DNA of 64,000 bases from Streptomyces sp. NBC_00358 (GTDB taxonomy: Bacteria > Actinomycetota > Actinomycetes > Streptomycetales > Streptomycetaceae). Both the position numbers and the translations under genes were made by a program. Below the pieces are notes generated by a model. It was not told the DNA's origin. It saw only the letters and a program-made list of their open reading frames with translations, and did not search any database. The stretch covers positions 3,038,001 through 3,102,000 of the forward strand of contig NZ_CP107976.1 in assembly GCF_036099295.1 (NCBI RefSeq), in the 5' to 3' direction. Each line of letters begins with the position of its first letter. Positions within the stretch are counted from its first letter, which is position 1. Below, piece by piece: positions 1 through 8,368 of this stretch.

Positions 1-1056
1 GAAGGGGGCGCGCAGCCAGGGGGCGCAGCGCTCGGTGAAGTCCTTCACATCGAGCAGGCGGATGTGGTCGGCGTTGATCGCCTCGCACTTCTTCAGGTCG
101 AAGCGGGCCGGGTTCGGGTTCACGTCCGTGACGTCGAACGCGGCGACCATCTCGTCGATGGAGAAGATGTCGCGGTCCGCAGCGAGCGACCAGCCGAGCA
201 GGGAGAGGTAGTTCAGCAGGCCCTCGGGAAGGAACCCGCGCTCCCGGTAGAGGTTGAGCGAGGACTCCGGGTCGCGCTTGGAGAGCTTCTTGTTGCCCTC
301 GCCCATCACGTACGGGAGGTGGCCGAAGGCGGGGGTCTCCTTGGCGATGCCCAGCTCGGTCAGCGCCTTGTAGAGGGCGATCTGCCGGGGGGTGGAGGAG
401 AGCAGGTCCTCGCCGCGCAGGACGTGGGTGATCTCCATCAGCGCGTCGTCGACGGGGTTGACCAGCGTGTACAGCGGGGCGCCGTTCGCCCGGACGATGC
501 CGTAGTCCGGGACGTTCTCCGGGAGGTACGTGATCTCGCCGCGGACCAGGTCGTCGAAGGTGATCGCCTCGTCGGGCATCCGGAAGCGGACGATGGGCTT
601 GCGGCCCTCGGCCTCGTAGGCGGCCTTCTGCTCGGCGGAGAGGTCGCGGCAGTGGCCGTCGTAGCCGGAGGGCCTGCCGGCGGCACGGGCCGCGTCGCGG
701 CGGGTGTCCAGCTCCTCGGTCGAGCAGTAGCAGTGGTACGCGTGGCCCGCGTCCTGGAGCTTGCGGGCGACATCCTGGTAGATGTCCATGCGCTGCGACT
801 GGCGGTACGGCGCGTGCGGGCCGCCGATCTCGGGGCCCTCGTCCCAGTCGAAGCCCAGCCAGCGCATCGAGTCGAGCAGTTGGTCGTAGGACTCCTCGGA
901 GTCACGGGCCGCGTCGGTGTCCTCGATGCGGAAGACCAGGGTGCCTTCGTTGTGCCGGGCGAACGCCCAGTTGAACAGGGCGGTGCGGACCAGGCCCACG
1001 TGGGGGTTGCCGGTCGGGGACGGACAGAAACGTACGCGGGGGGTCGCGTTAGCCAC
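1..1056 (-). CDS. gltX: Glutamyl-tRNA synthetase, C-terminal part cut by window edge
   Basis: Class I aminoacyl-tRNA synthetase that charges tRNA with glutamate in the cytosol. The reverse strand encodes [20 protein letters not shown] at the start, carrying the HIGH-type ATP-binding signature as NPHVG. A KMSKS-type loop KLSKRD follows near residue 250. About 350 residues are visible of the roughly 490 usual, so the anticodon-binding end lies outside the window. The start is taken as GTG at 1056, which lies inside the last codons of the upstream FAH-family gene (8-nt overlap with its TAA). This implies translational coupling of the two. In most Actinobacteria this enzyme is the non-discriminating form that also makes Glu-tRNAGln for GatCAB; that is family knowledge, not seen here. 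Confidence 0.95.
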   Translation of the reverse strand, partial: MANATPRVRFCPSPTGNPHVGLVRTALFNWAFARHNEGTLVFRIEDTDAARDSEESYDQLLDSMRWLGFDWDEGPEIGGPHAPYRQSQRMDIYQDVARKLQDAGHAYHCYCSTEELDTRRDAARAAGRPSGYDGHCRDLSAEQKAAYEAEGRKPIVRFRMPDEAITFDDLVRGEITYLPENVPDYGIVRANGAPLYTLVNPVDDALMEITHVLRGEDLLSSTPRQIALYKALTELGIAKETPAFGHLPYVMGEGNKKLSKRDPESSLNLYRERGFLPEGLLNYLSLLGWSLAADRDIFSIDEMVAAFDVTDVNPNPARFDLKKCEAINADHIRLLDVKDFTERCAPWLRAPF

Positions 1057-1825
1057 GCTTGATCACCTTGTTGGTGAGAGTGCCGATGCCTTCGATGGTG
1101 ACGGCGACCTCGTCGCCGACGTTCAGGGGGCCGACCCCAGCCGGGGTGCCGGTGAGGATCACGTCGCCGGGGAGCAGCGTCATGGCCTCGGTGATGTTGA
1201 CGATCAGATCCTCGATGGAGTGGATCATCTCGCTGGTGCGGCCGAGCTGCCGCTGCTGCCCGTTGACCGTGCACTGGATCGTGAGGTCGGCGGGGTCCAG
1301 GTCCGTCTCCACCCAGGGGCCGAGCGGGCAGGAGCTGTCGAAGCCCTTGGCGCGGGCCCACTGCTTCTCGCGCTTCTGCACATCGCGGGCGGTGACGTCG
1401 TTGGCGCAGGTGTAACCGAGGATGACGTCCTTGACGCGCTCGCGCGGGACCTCGCGGCACATGCGGCCGATGACGACGGCGAGCTCGGCCTCGTGGTGCA
1501 GCTCGCTGGAGAACGAGGGGTACTGGATCGGGTCGCCGGAACCGATCACCGAGGTCGACGGCTTGAAGAAGGCGAACGGGGCGTCGGGCACCTCGTTGCC
1601 GAGCTCCTTGGCGTGCTCCGCGTAGTTGCGGCCGAAGGCCACGACCTTGTTCGGGAGCACCGGCGGCAGCAGCCGGACCTTGCTCAGCGGGACCTTCGTA
1701 CCGGAGAGCTCGAAGTCCGCGAACGGGATGCCCTTGATGATGTCGAGGACGAGCTCGTCCGGCTTGTCGCCCTCGACCGCGCCGAAAGCGACGTTGCCGT
1801 CGATGGAGAATCTGGCGATGCGCAC
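1049..1825 (-). CDS. Fumarylacetoacetate hydrolase (FAH) family protein
   Basis: 258 residues. Cytosolic metal-dependent hydrolase, isomerase or decarboxylase of the FAH / 2-hydroxyhepta-2,4-diene-1,7-dioate isomerase superfamily, acting on C-C bonds of keto acids. The C-terminal catalytic domain (about 60-258) shows the usual metal-binding acidic residues in [11 protein letters not shown] (E-x-E) and the NDVTARDVQ motif with its conserved Asp, plus the late TGTPAGVG glycine loop. The true substrate cannot be told from sequence; many bacterial members act as oxaloacetate decarboxylase/tautomerase or acylpyruvase. It is the first gene of a two-gene unit with gltX (8-nt overlap). AAGGATC lies just upstream of the ATG at 1825. 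Confidence 0.88.
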   Translation of the reverse strand: MRIARFSIDGNVAFGAVEGDKPDELVLDIIKGIPFADFELSGTKVPLSKVRLLPPVLPNKVVAFGRNYAEHAKELGNEVPDAPFAFFKPSTSVIGSGDPIQYPSFSSELHHEAELAVVIGRMCREVPRERVKDVILGYTCANDVTARDVQKREKQWARAKGFDSSCPLGPWVETDLDPADLTIQCTVNGQQRQLGRTSEMIHSIEDLIVNITEAMTLLPGDVILTGTPAGVGPLNVGDEVAVTIEGIGTLTNKVIKRG

Positions 1826-1854
1826 GGGATCCTTGCGCCCCTCACTGAGCTGGC

Positions 1855-1873
1855 TGGAGTCTGACGCTCCAGG
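1855..1873. promoter_or_regulatory. Inverted repeat upstream of the FAH-gltX unit
   Basis: Perfect 6-bp arms CTGGAG and CTCCAG separated by 7 bases, ending about 30 bases upstream of the FAH-family start. The position suits an operator or a promoter-proximal regulator site; no regulator is identified. Only the symmetry and position are seen. Confidence 0.4.
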
Positions 1874-2010
1874 CTAACGCGGCAAGGGGTGCGGGCTTCG
1901 CGTATATCCGCCGGCCCGGTGAACGACGGGCCGTCCGTCCGGGCGGCGAGTGACCCGAGGGGGCCGCGCGCCGGGCGCGGGCCCCCTCGGTCACACCGTG
2001 CCCACCGCGC

Positions 2011-2187
2011 TCACTCCGCGGCGGAGGCCGCCACGGGGACGTCCATGAGGACCGTGCGGCGGGGGTTGGCGGTCTGGAGGGGAAGGGTCACCGAGTGCTC
2101 CGGCCGCTCCGGCGTCCGCAGGGCGTCGGCGTCCTCGAGGTGCGCCAGCGTCGTGCGTCGCGGATTGGCTATGTTGCGGAACATCAT
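2011..2187 (-). CDS. Possible small protein with a duplicated ANPRRT motif
   Basis: 58 codons from ATG at 2187, with GGTGA about 8 bases upstream; an in-frame GTG at 2199 is an alternative. I do not recognise the family. The sequence contains the same hexapeptide twice: IANPRRTTLAH near residue 6 and TANPRRTVLMDVP near residue 40, separated by an acidic, Pro-rich stretch. It has no signal peptide or membrane segment and ends in VPVAASAAE. It lies alone between the FAH-gltX unit and the first conservon, antisense to nothing else. The motif duplication argues for a real product, but with no homology search it remains a prediction. Confidence 0.45.
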   Translation of the reverse strand: MMFRNIANPRRTTLAHLEDADALRTPERPEHSVTLPLQTANPRRTVLMDVPVAASAAE

Positions 2188-2799
2188 CGTCGTCTTCACC
2201 GTTTTGCTCGACCTTGTCGTCCTGGGCGCCGGTCGGGGCCAAAGGGCCCCACCTAGGCGCGGGTTGTCGGATTCGCCATCCCTGTAAAGCGTCAGGCTAA
2301 ACATTCAATTCCCGGGCGATGCCGTGAAGACGCCATGATCGACGTGTGAGTTTCCTCACTCGCCGAGGGACAAACCGGTCAATCGCCACCCTCAACCCAG
2401 GCCGACCAAACGGACATTACTCCACTGAACCAATCATTCCGCTCCTGATCATCTCGACTGGGACACGGTATGAGGGCCCTTGGCTCGTAGGCATACGCCC
2501 GGTATGTACGAGATCCCCTTACACACCTCGTGACGTGGCCCTCACATGCTGTCACGGAGGTCACAGCCTGGTACTCGGCCCTTGTTGGAGATCCTGCACT
2601 GTGCTGGAATTCCTCGGACCGCCGCAGAATCACGAAATGGCGCGCAGGGGCGCAGCACAGCGCCGAGTGGCGGCGGGAAGGGGGAACCTGCGCCGGTCAC
2701 TCAGACCACATACAAGAGGCGCATCTGCGCCTCTGTACAACGCCGACACCGTCCCGCCGTTCCAGCGGAGGGGCGCCTGGTCCAGAGGTTGCGACGCTA
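2188..2799. other. Non-coding region upstream of the first conservon
   Basis: About 610 bases with noticeably lower GC than the flanks (2330-2480 especially). I see no convincing gene: the short frames on both strands lack ribosome sites and family resemblance. It holds an interrupted inverted repeat at 2485-2513 and the conserved ribosome-binding context of cvnA at 2784-2799. It most likely carries the conservon promoter and control sites. Confidence 0.6.
2485..2513. promoter_or_regulatory. Interrupted inverted repeat in the cvnA leader region
   Basis: CTCGT and CATAC on the left pair with GTATG and ACGAG on the right, around a 5-base centre with a small bulge on each side. It sits about 290 bases upstream of the first cvnA start. 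Candidate operator or RNA structure; function unknown. Confidence 0.35.
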
Positions 2800-5700
2800 G
2801 TGCAGGGACGTTTCAAGAGGGATGGCAGCGCTTCGGCGGAGCCGGAGCCGCGCGGCGGGACCGACCGCGGTTCCTCGCCCCAGCACGCCCAGAACCCGGG
2901 ACCGGCAGAGGTCGGTGGCAGCGGTGAACACTCCGCTCGCCCCGGCGCGAAGCCCAAGGCTCCCGCCACCACGACGGCCGCCACGCCGCCGAGCACACCG
3001 GGCCCCGGCTCGCGCGTAGCTCTGCGGAACTGGCGCATCTCGACACGACTGGTCTCGCTGCTGGCGCTCCCCGTGGTCGCCGCGACCTCGCTGGGCGCGC
3101 TGCGCATCAACGAGTCGATGGACAACATCAAGCAGCTCGACAACATGCGACTGCTGACCGAGATGACCAAGCAGGCCACCGAGCTCGCCAACGCGCTCCA
3201 GAAGGAGCGCGACGAGTCGGCCGGCCCGCTGGCGCACGGTGCGCTGGCCAACGACTACACGGTCAAGCAGGACCGCGACGACACCGATGTCGCGAAGAAG
3301 CACTTCCTCGAAGGCACGCAGCAGGTCGACGACGCCACGTCCCAGGGCCAGTTGTCCGGCGTGCACGACAGCCTCGTCGGCGTCGTCAGTGAGCTGTACA
3401 AGCTCAACCAGATCCGCAGCGACGCCTACAACGACCCCCAGAACTCGACCCAGACGGTGGACGCGTACCACCGCCTGGTGACCGAGCTCCTCGCGCTCTC
3501 GCAGGACATGGCCGAGGCGACCAGCAACCCGGAGATGATCCAGCGCACCCGCGCGCTGGCCGCCTTCTCCGCGGCCAAGGAGTACGCCTCCGTCCAGCGA
3601 GCCATCATCGCGTCCGCGCTTCCCGAGCAGCCGAAGACCTTCGGTGTGCTCTCGAAGAACGACCAGCAGTACGCGCTCTCCGCCCAGGAGAGCCAGCTGT
3701 CGGAGACCGAGAGCTTCAAGAACATCTACGGCGTGGGCAGCGCGAACCTGCTCCAGCCGATCGAGGGCGACAACCCGACGATCAAGGCCGCCGACAAGTA
3801 CTCGCAGCGCGTGCTGAGCAACCAGGACGGTCTGAGGTCGCAGAACAAGCGTTCTTACAAGGACTGGATCGACGACGACTCCGCCAAGATCGAACTGATG
3901 GGGAAGGTCGAGACCACCCTCCTCGGTGAGATGGAGCAGAAGGCCCGAGAGCTGCGCAACCAGGCCCAGAGTGAAGCGATCATCTCCGGTGTCCTGATCC
4001 TGCTCGTCCTCGGTGTCTCGCTCGTCGGCGCCTTCGTGGTGGCCCGCTCCATGATCCGCTCGCTGCGGCGTCTGCAGGACACCGCGACCCGCGTCGCCCA
4101 GAACCGTCTGCCCGAGCTGGTCAAGCAGCTCTCGGAGTCGGACCCGCAGGACGTCGACACCTCCGTCGAGTCGGTCGGTGTCCACTCCCGGGACGAGATC
4201 GGCCAGGTGGCCGCGGCATTCGACGACGTGCACCGCGAGGCCGTCCGACTCGCCGCCGAGCAGGCCCTTCTGCGAGGCAACGTCAACGCGATGTTCACCA
4301 ACCTCTCGCGCCGTTCCCAGGGTCTTATCCAGCGTCAGCTCTCGCTCATATCCGAGCTGGAGTCCCGTGAGGCCGACCCCGACCAGCTCTCCTCGCTGTT
4401 CAAGCTCGACCACCTCGCGACCCGTATGCGCCGTAACGGCGAAAACCTTCTCGTTCTCGCCGGTGAAGAGCCCGGTCGCCGCTGGACCCGCCCGGTCCCG
4501 CTGGTCGACGTCCTCCGCGCCGCCGCCTCCGAGGTGGAGCAGTACGAGCGCATCGAACTCTCCTCGGTCCCGACCACCGAGGTCGCCGGCCGGGTCGTCA
4601 ACGACCTCGTCCACCTGCTCGCGGAGCTGCTGGAGAACGCCACGTCGTTCTCCTCCCCGCAGACCAAGGTCAAGGTCACCGGTCACGCCCTGCCCGACGG
4701 CCGGGTGCTGATCGAGATCCACGACACCGGTATCGGTCTGTCCCCCGAGGACCTGGCCGCGATCAACGAGCGGCTCGCCGCTCCGCCCACGGTGGACGTC
4801 TCCGTCTCCCGCCGCATGGGTCTGTTCGTGGTCGGTCGTCTGTCGCAGCGTCACGGCATCCGCATCCAGCTCCGCCCGTCCGACTCCGGTGGTACGACCG
4901 CGCTGGTCATGCTGCCGGTGGACGTCGCGCAGGGCGGCAAGAAGCCCATGCCGAACAAGCCGGGCCAGGGTGTCTCCGGCGGCGGTCCCGCGGCGGCGCA
5001 GGCCTCGGCCGGTCTGGCCGCGGCCCGTCAGTCGAACGGCTCGCTCGGCGCCGGAGCCCCCACCGCTCCCGGTGGACCCCTCGGGGCCCCGCCGCAGCGC
5101 GGACAGGTCGGCGCCGGCCAGGGTCCGCGGGCCGCACTGCCCGGCAGCAACCAGGGCGGTCGCCCGGGTGCTCCCGGCCAAGCGCGTGGTCCGCAGGGCC
5201 AGGGTGGCGGCCAGCAGGGCAGGCAGGCTCCGGCCGGTGCGAACGCCTTCGGGCAGAGCCCGCAGGGCTACCAGGCCGGGAACGGCATGCCGCAGCAGGG
5301 CTTCGGCGACGGATCCCCGAACGCGTTCGGTGACACCTCCGGTGGCCGCCAGAACACGTTCGGCAACGGATCCGGCGCCGGTCAGAACGGCTTCGCCGAC
5401 AGCGCCCCCGCTCCCGCGGCTCCCGCGGCACCCGCCGCGCCCGCGAAGTCGGGTGGCAAGGGCAGCCGTCGCCGGCCGCAGCTTCCGGGACGCGGTGGCG
5501 CGCGCGCCGAGCTGCCCGGTGGCAACACGGGTTCCCGCTCGCCGAGTTGGAGCGACGACAACGCGCAGCCGCCGGTTCCGCGTACGTCCCTCGACACCCC
5601 GCGCGGTCACGAGGACCCCGACTCCACGTCGCGGATGCCCCGGATCGACGACCGCCAGAACCCCGCCTCCACCGCGGAGTTCGCCCGTCCCGACTTCGAC

Positions 5701-6528
5701 GCCCCGCGCCCCGGCGCGAGCGCGCCGCAGAACAACGGCCAGAACAACGGCCAGTACGGCTACGGTTCCGGCAACCAGTCCGCCGGCCAGAACCCGGCCG
5801 GCACAGGGCAGTACGCCGCCCAGGGCTACGGAGCCACCCAGAGTCCGTCGTCCACCGGCCAGTTCGCCCAGCCGGGCTACGGAGCGACCCAGGACCCCGC
5901 GTCCACCGGGCAGTTCGCGTCGCCCGGGTACGGCAACCGGCAGGACTCGTCGTCCACCGGGCAGTACGAGCGGCCGGCCACCCCGCCGCCCGCCCGTCCG
6001 CAGCAGCAGCCCGAGGCGCTTCCGCCGGCCTCGAACCCCGGTGACGGCCGTACGCCGCTGTACGACACGCTGGAGACCAACTGGTTCCACGGTCAGGCGA
6101 ACGGCTCGGACGGCGCGCCGGTCAACGGCATCCCCCAGAGCAACGGTTCCCAGGGATCCACGCAGGCTGTCCCCCAGCAGCCGCAGAATCCCCCGGCTCC
6201 GCAGCAGCGGCAGGCCGCCGCACCGGCCGCTACTTCGTGGCGCAGTTCTCCGAACGACGATCTCGTCAAGCAGGCGGAGCGCGCCCGTAAACCGTCGGCA
6301 GGCGGGGTCACCACCTCAGGCCTGCCGCGCCGAGTCCCGCGAGCCAACCTCGTCGCGGGCACGGCACAGCAGCAAACGCACCAAAGCGGTCCGCAGGTCT
6401 CACGTGCGCCTGATGACGTACGCGGCCGGCTGACCAATCTCCGTAGGGGCATTCAGCAAGGTCGACAGGCCGCTCCCAACGGCCAGACCGGCACCTTCCC
6501 CAGCCCCACTCACCAGCAGGAGCGTTAG
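2800..6528 (+). CDS. cvnA: Conservon protein CvnA: sensor-kinase-like membrane protein
   Basis: 1242 residues. Membrane sensor of the conservon (eukaryote-like G-protein) system. Order: basic cytoplasmic leader, TM1 at about 84-103, extracytoplasmic nitrate/nitrite-sensing-like helical domain to about 392, TM2 at about 393-415 (AIISGVLILLVLGVSLVGAF), HAMP linker, then an HATPase_c domain at about 600-708 with N-box ELLENATSF and G-box DTGIGL. A 530-residue Pro/Gln/Gly-rich tail follows, including four 17-residue repeats. I saw no separate receiver partner. The GTG start at 2800 is chosen because AGAGGTTG plus exactly 8 bases precedes it, as in the second conservon's cvnA at 8369. The frame is open for 90 more codons upstream without any such site. 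The cvnB start follows immediately after the stop. Confidence 0.92.
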   Translation: MQGRFKRDGSASAEPEPRGGTDRGSSPQHAQNPGPAEVGGSGEHSARPGAKPKAPATTTAATPPSTPGPGSRVALRNWRISTRLVSLLALPVVAATSLGALRINESMDNIKQLDNMRLLTEMTKQATELANALQKERDESAGPLAHGALANDYTVKQDRDDTDVAKKHFLEGTQQVDDATSQGQLSGVHDSLVGVVSELYKLNQIRSDAYNDPQNSTQTVDAYHRLVTELLALSQDMAEATSNPEMIQRTRALAAFSAAKEYASVQRAIIASALPEQPKTFGVLSKNDQQYALSAQESQLSETESFKNIYGVGSANLLQPIEGDNPTIKAADKYSQRVLSNQDGLRSQNKRSYKDWIDDDSAKIELMGKVETTLLGEMEQKARELRNQAQSEAIISGVLILLVLGVSLVGAFVVARSMIRSLRRLQDTATRVAQNRLPELVKQLSESDPQDVDTSVESVGVHSRDEIGQVAAAFDDVHREAVRLAAEQALLRGNVNAMFTNLSRRSQGLIQRQLSLISELESREADPDQLSSLFKLDHLATRMRRNGENLLVLAGEEPGRRWTRPVPLVDVLRAAASEVEQYERIELSSVPTTEVAGRVVNDLVHLLAELLENATSFSSPQTKVKVTGHALPDGRVLIEIHDTGIGLSPEDLAAINERLAAPPTVDVSVSRRMGLFVVGRLSQRHGIRIQLRPSDSGGTTALVMLPVDVAQGGKKPMPNKPGQGVSGGGPAAAQASAGLAAARQSNGSLGAGAPTAPGGPLGAPPQRGQVGAGQGPRAALPGSNQGGRPGAPGQARGPQGQGGGQQGRQAPAGANAFGQSPQGYQAGNGMPQQGFGDGSPNAFGDTSGGRQNTFGNGSGAGQNGFADSAPAPAAPAAPAAPAKSGGKGSRRRPQLPGRGGARAELPGGNTGSRSPSWSDDNAQPPVPRTSLDTPRGHEDPDSTSRMPRIDDRQNPASTAEFARPDFDAPRPGASAPQNNGQNNGQYGYGSGNQSAGQNPAGTGQYAAQGYGATQSPSSTGQFAQPGYGATQDPASTGQFASPGYGNRQDSSSTGQYERPATPPPARPQQQPEALPPASNPGDGRTPLYDTLETNWFHGQANGSDGAPVNGIPQSNGSQGSTQAVPQQPQNPPAPQQRQAAAPAATSWRSSPNDDLVKQAERARKPSAGGVTTSGLPRRVPRANLVAGTAQQQTHQSGPQVSRAPDDVRGRLTNLRRGIQQGRQAAPNGQTGTFPSPTHQQER
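5791..5994 (+). repeat. Four tandem 51-bp (17-residue) repeats in the CvnA tail
   Basis: The C-terminal tail of the first CvnA repeats a unit close to STGQFAxPGYGATQDPA. The conserved CAG codon of the TGQ motif recurs at 5809, 5860, 5911 and 5962, a strict 51-bp period. Units differ by several substitutions. Such in-frame repeats can change copy number between strains. Confidence 0.85.
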
Positions 6529-6951
6529 TTGAGCCCGATGAGCCAGGCGGCACAGAACCTGAACTGGTTGATCACCAACTTTGTGGACAACACCCCCGGG
6601 GTGTCCCACACCGTCGTCGTGTCCGCCGACGGACTCCTTCTGGCGATGTCTGAAGGCTTCCCCCGCGACCGCGCGGACCAACTGGCGGCCGTCGCCTCCG
6701 GACTCACCTCGCTGACTGCCGGGGCTTCCCGGATCTTCGAAGGTGGAGCGGTGGCCCAGACGGTCGTGGAGATGGAGCGCGGTTTCCTCTTCCTGATGTC
6801 GGTTTCGGACGGATCGTCCCTCGCGGTCCTCTCCCACCCGGAGTGCGACATCGGTCTCGTCGGCTACGAGATGGCACTGCTCGTCGATCGTGCGGGCGCT
6901 GTCCTCACGCCGGACCTGCGTGCCGAACTACAAGGCAGTCTGCTTCACTGA
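6529..6951 (+). CDS. cvnB: Conservon protein CvnB: roadblock/LC7 domain protein
   Basis: 140 residues, one roadblock/LC7 domain over the whole length (NTPGVSHTVVVSADGLLLA near residue 22). Family members act as adaptors or GTPase-regulating partners of small GTPases, here CvnD, and are thought to link CvnA to it at the membrane. The start is taken as TTG directly after the cvnA stop, because AGGAG lies 6 bases upstream. The paralogue at 11571 has GTG with the same AGGAG at 7 bases, and both continue SPMSQAAQNLNWL. The in-frame ATG three codons later is too far from that site. The protein is nearly identical to the second CvnB (7 differences by eye). Confidence 0.93.
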   Translation: MSPMSQAAQNLNWLITNFVDNTPGVSHTVVVSADGLLLAMSEGFPRDRADQLAAVASGLTSLTAGASRIFEGGAVAQTVVEMERGFLFLMSVSDGSSLAVLSHPECDIGLVGYEMALLVDRAGAVLTPDLRAELQGSLLH

Positions 6952-7062
6952 CCGCCGCCGGATCCAGACACCGCACGAAATCACCGTCCGGCCGCCACAA
7001 TCCCCCCACCGGCCCCAACAGACGGCACGACTGACCGACTTGCTGTCCCGCCCGGAGGATTC

Positions 7063-7461
7063 ATGACCCCGCCCACCGCCTCTCATGACCCGTACGCTGA
7101 GCCGTACGGGGACGAGGGCGACCAGCCGCTGGTACGTCCGTACGCGATGACCGGCGGCCGGACCCGGCCGCGGTACCAACTCGCTATAGAGGCCCTGATC
7201 AGCACCACGGCCGATCCGGCCCAGCTGATGGGGCTGCTCCCCGAACACCAGCGCATCTGCCACCTGTGCCGGGAAGTGAAGTCGGTGGCCGAGGTGTCGG
7301 CCCTCCTGTCCATGCCTCTCGGTGTGGCCAGGATCCTCGTCGCGGACCTCGCGGAGGCCGGACTCGTCGCCATTCACCAGCCTGGCGGCGATGAGAACAA
7401 CGGCGGCGCGCCGGCCGTGACACTGCTCGAAAGGGTGCTCAGTGGACTTCGCAAGCTCTGA
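7063..7461 (+). CDS. cvnC: Conservon protein CvnC: DUF742 protein
   Basis: 132 residues of the DUF742 family: core LVRPYAMTGGRTRPRYQLAI at about residue 25, then a winged-helix-like region (EVSALLSMPLGVARILVADL) that could bind a partner or nucleic acid. Third member of the conservon. The start ATG has GGAGG 5 bases upstream. The end overlaps cvnD by 20 bases, so the two are translationally coupled. This copy has only a short N-terminal leader, unlike the second CvnC. Biochemical role not established; known conservon work places it in a complex with CvnA, CvnB and CvnD. Confidence 0.92.
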   Translation: MTPPTASHDPYAEPYGDEGDQPLVRPYAMTGGRTRPRYQLAIEALISTTADPAQLMGLLPEHQRICHLCREVKSVAEVSALLSMPLGVARILVADLAEAGLVAIHQPGGDENNGGAPAVTLLERVLSGLRKL

Positions 7462-8017
7462 CGGAGGCCGGGCGACCACCTCCGCGAAGATCGTCGTAGC
7501 GGGTGGCTTCGGTGTCGGCAAGACCACGTTCGTGGGCGCCGTCTCCGAGATCAACCCGCTGCGCACCGAGGCCGTCATGACCTCCGCCTCGGCGGGCATC
7601 GACGACCTCACCCACACCGGGGACAAGACCACCACCACGGTGGCCATGGACTTCGGCCGTATCACCCTCGACCAGGACCTGATCCTGTACCTCTTCGGTA
7701 CGCCGGGCCAGGACCGCTTCTGGTTCATGTGGGACGACCTGGTCCGCGGCGCCATCGGCGCCGTGGTCCTGGTGGACACCAGGCGCCTCGCCGACTGCTT
7801 CCCGGCGGTCGACTACTTCGAGAACAGCGGCCTGCCGTTCGTCATCGCCCTCAACGGCTTCGACGGACACCAGCCGTACAACCCGGAGGAAGTGCGCGAG
7901 GCACTTCAGATCGGTCCGGACGCTCCGATCATCACGACGGACGCCCGACACCGTGCGGATGCGAAGAGCGCTCTGATCACCCTGGTCGAGCACGCCCTCA
8001 TGGCCCGGCTGCGGTAG
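7442..8017 (+). CDS. cvnD: Conservon protein CvnD: Ras-like small GTPase
   Basis: 191 residues, a cytosolic GTP-binding switch. The P-loop GGFGVGKTT is at about residues 21-29 and the switch II region reads LFGTPGQDRF. The usual NKxD guanine-specificity motif is replaced by NGFD, with no lysine. The GTG start lies inside the cvnC end (20-bp overlap), and the same overlap is present in the second conservon. Last gene of the first conservon. Almost identical to the second CvnD except near the N-terminus and at a handful of sites. Confidence 0.93.
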   Translation: MDFASSDGGRATTSAKIVVAGGFGVGKTTFVGAVSEINPLRTEAVMTSASAGIDDLTHTGDKTTTTVAMDFGRITLDQDLILYLFGTPGQDRFWFMWDDLVRGAIGAVVLVDTRRLADCFPAVDYFENSGLPFVIALNGFDGHQPYNPEEVREALQIGPDAPIITTDARHRADAKSALITLVEHALMARLR

Positions 8018-8028
8018 CAGCCAAGTAG

Positions 8029-8052
8029 ACGACTCCATATGGAAGTTGTCGT
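8029..8052. promoter_or_regulatory. Imperfect inverted repeat after the first conservon
   Basis: Arms ACGAC and GTCGT flank the palindrome CCATATGG, starting 12 bases after the cvnD stop. First of four symmetric elements in the inter-conservon gap. Could be part of a terminator or an operator. Confidence 0.4.
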
Positions 8053-8064
8053 AGACGCATTGGA

Positions 8065-8092
8065 GCCGACTGTGTCATTTGACACGGTCGGC
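8065..8092. promoter_or_regulatory. 13-bp hairpin or operator, GCCGAC-T-GTGTCA dyad
   Basis: GCCGAC, T, GTGTCA, then TT, then TGACAC, G, GTCGGC. All 13 positions pair (one T-G wobble). There is no T tract, so it is either a Streptomyces-style terminator for the first conservon or a dyad operator, with GTGTCA/TGACAC as half-sites. Confidence 0.55.
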
Positions 8093-8174
8093 ATCAGTGT
8101 TCATAACGTTTCGACAGAGAATTTCACTGGCCCCGACACGCATCGCGGTCGACTGGTGCCACTGCGCTCATAAA

Positions 8175-8196
8175 AGCCCTGCCTTTTGGCGGGGCT
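8175..8196 (+). terminator. Hairpin terminator between the conservons
   Basis: AGCCCTGCC pairs with GGCGGGGCT (9 bp, one wobble) around a TTTT loop, followed by a T-containing stretch. The likely end of the first conservon transcript, 160 bases after cvnD. Confidence 0.6.
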
Positions 8197-8230
8197 CGCT
8201 CTTTATGACCGTTTTATCTGTGGCGAGTGC

Positions 8231-8255
8231 CACTCGGAATCATCGATTCCGAGTG
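8231..8255. promoter_or_regulatory. Perfect 11-bp-arm inverted repeat upstream of the second cvnA
   Basis: CACTCGGAATC and its exact complement GATTCCGAGTG are separated by only ATC. The 3-base centre and the position about 115 bases before the cvnA start suit a dimeric repressor or activator site more than a terminator. Its binding protein is unknown. Confidence 0.55.
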
Positions 8256-8368
8256 TTTGGAAGGGCGCCGCTTGACGTGCTGGAATGCGCTGAACTGCCC
8301 AGTAGTCAAGGGCGCTGGTAGATACCGCGGCACAACGTAGGTGCCGACGCCGAGAGGTTGTTGGTCGA

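Noticed and set aside
2379..2633. 84-codon minus-strand frame upstream of the first conservon
   Set aside because: No ribosome site, no recognisable composition or motif, in an AT-richer regulatory region.
2797..6090. 1097-codon open frame antisense to the first cvnA
   Set aside because: Shadow of strong GC third-position bias on the coding strand; no domain resemblance, low-complexity Arg/Gly/Val composition, no ribosome site.
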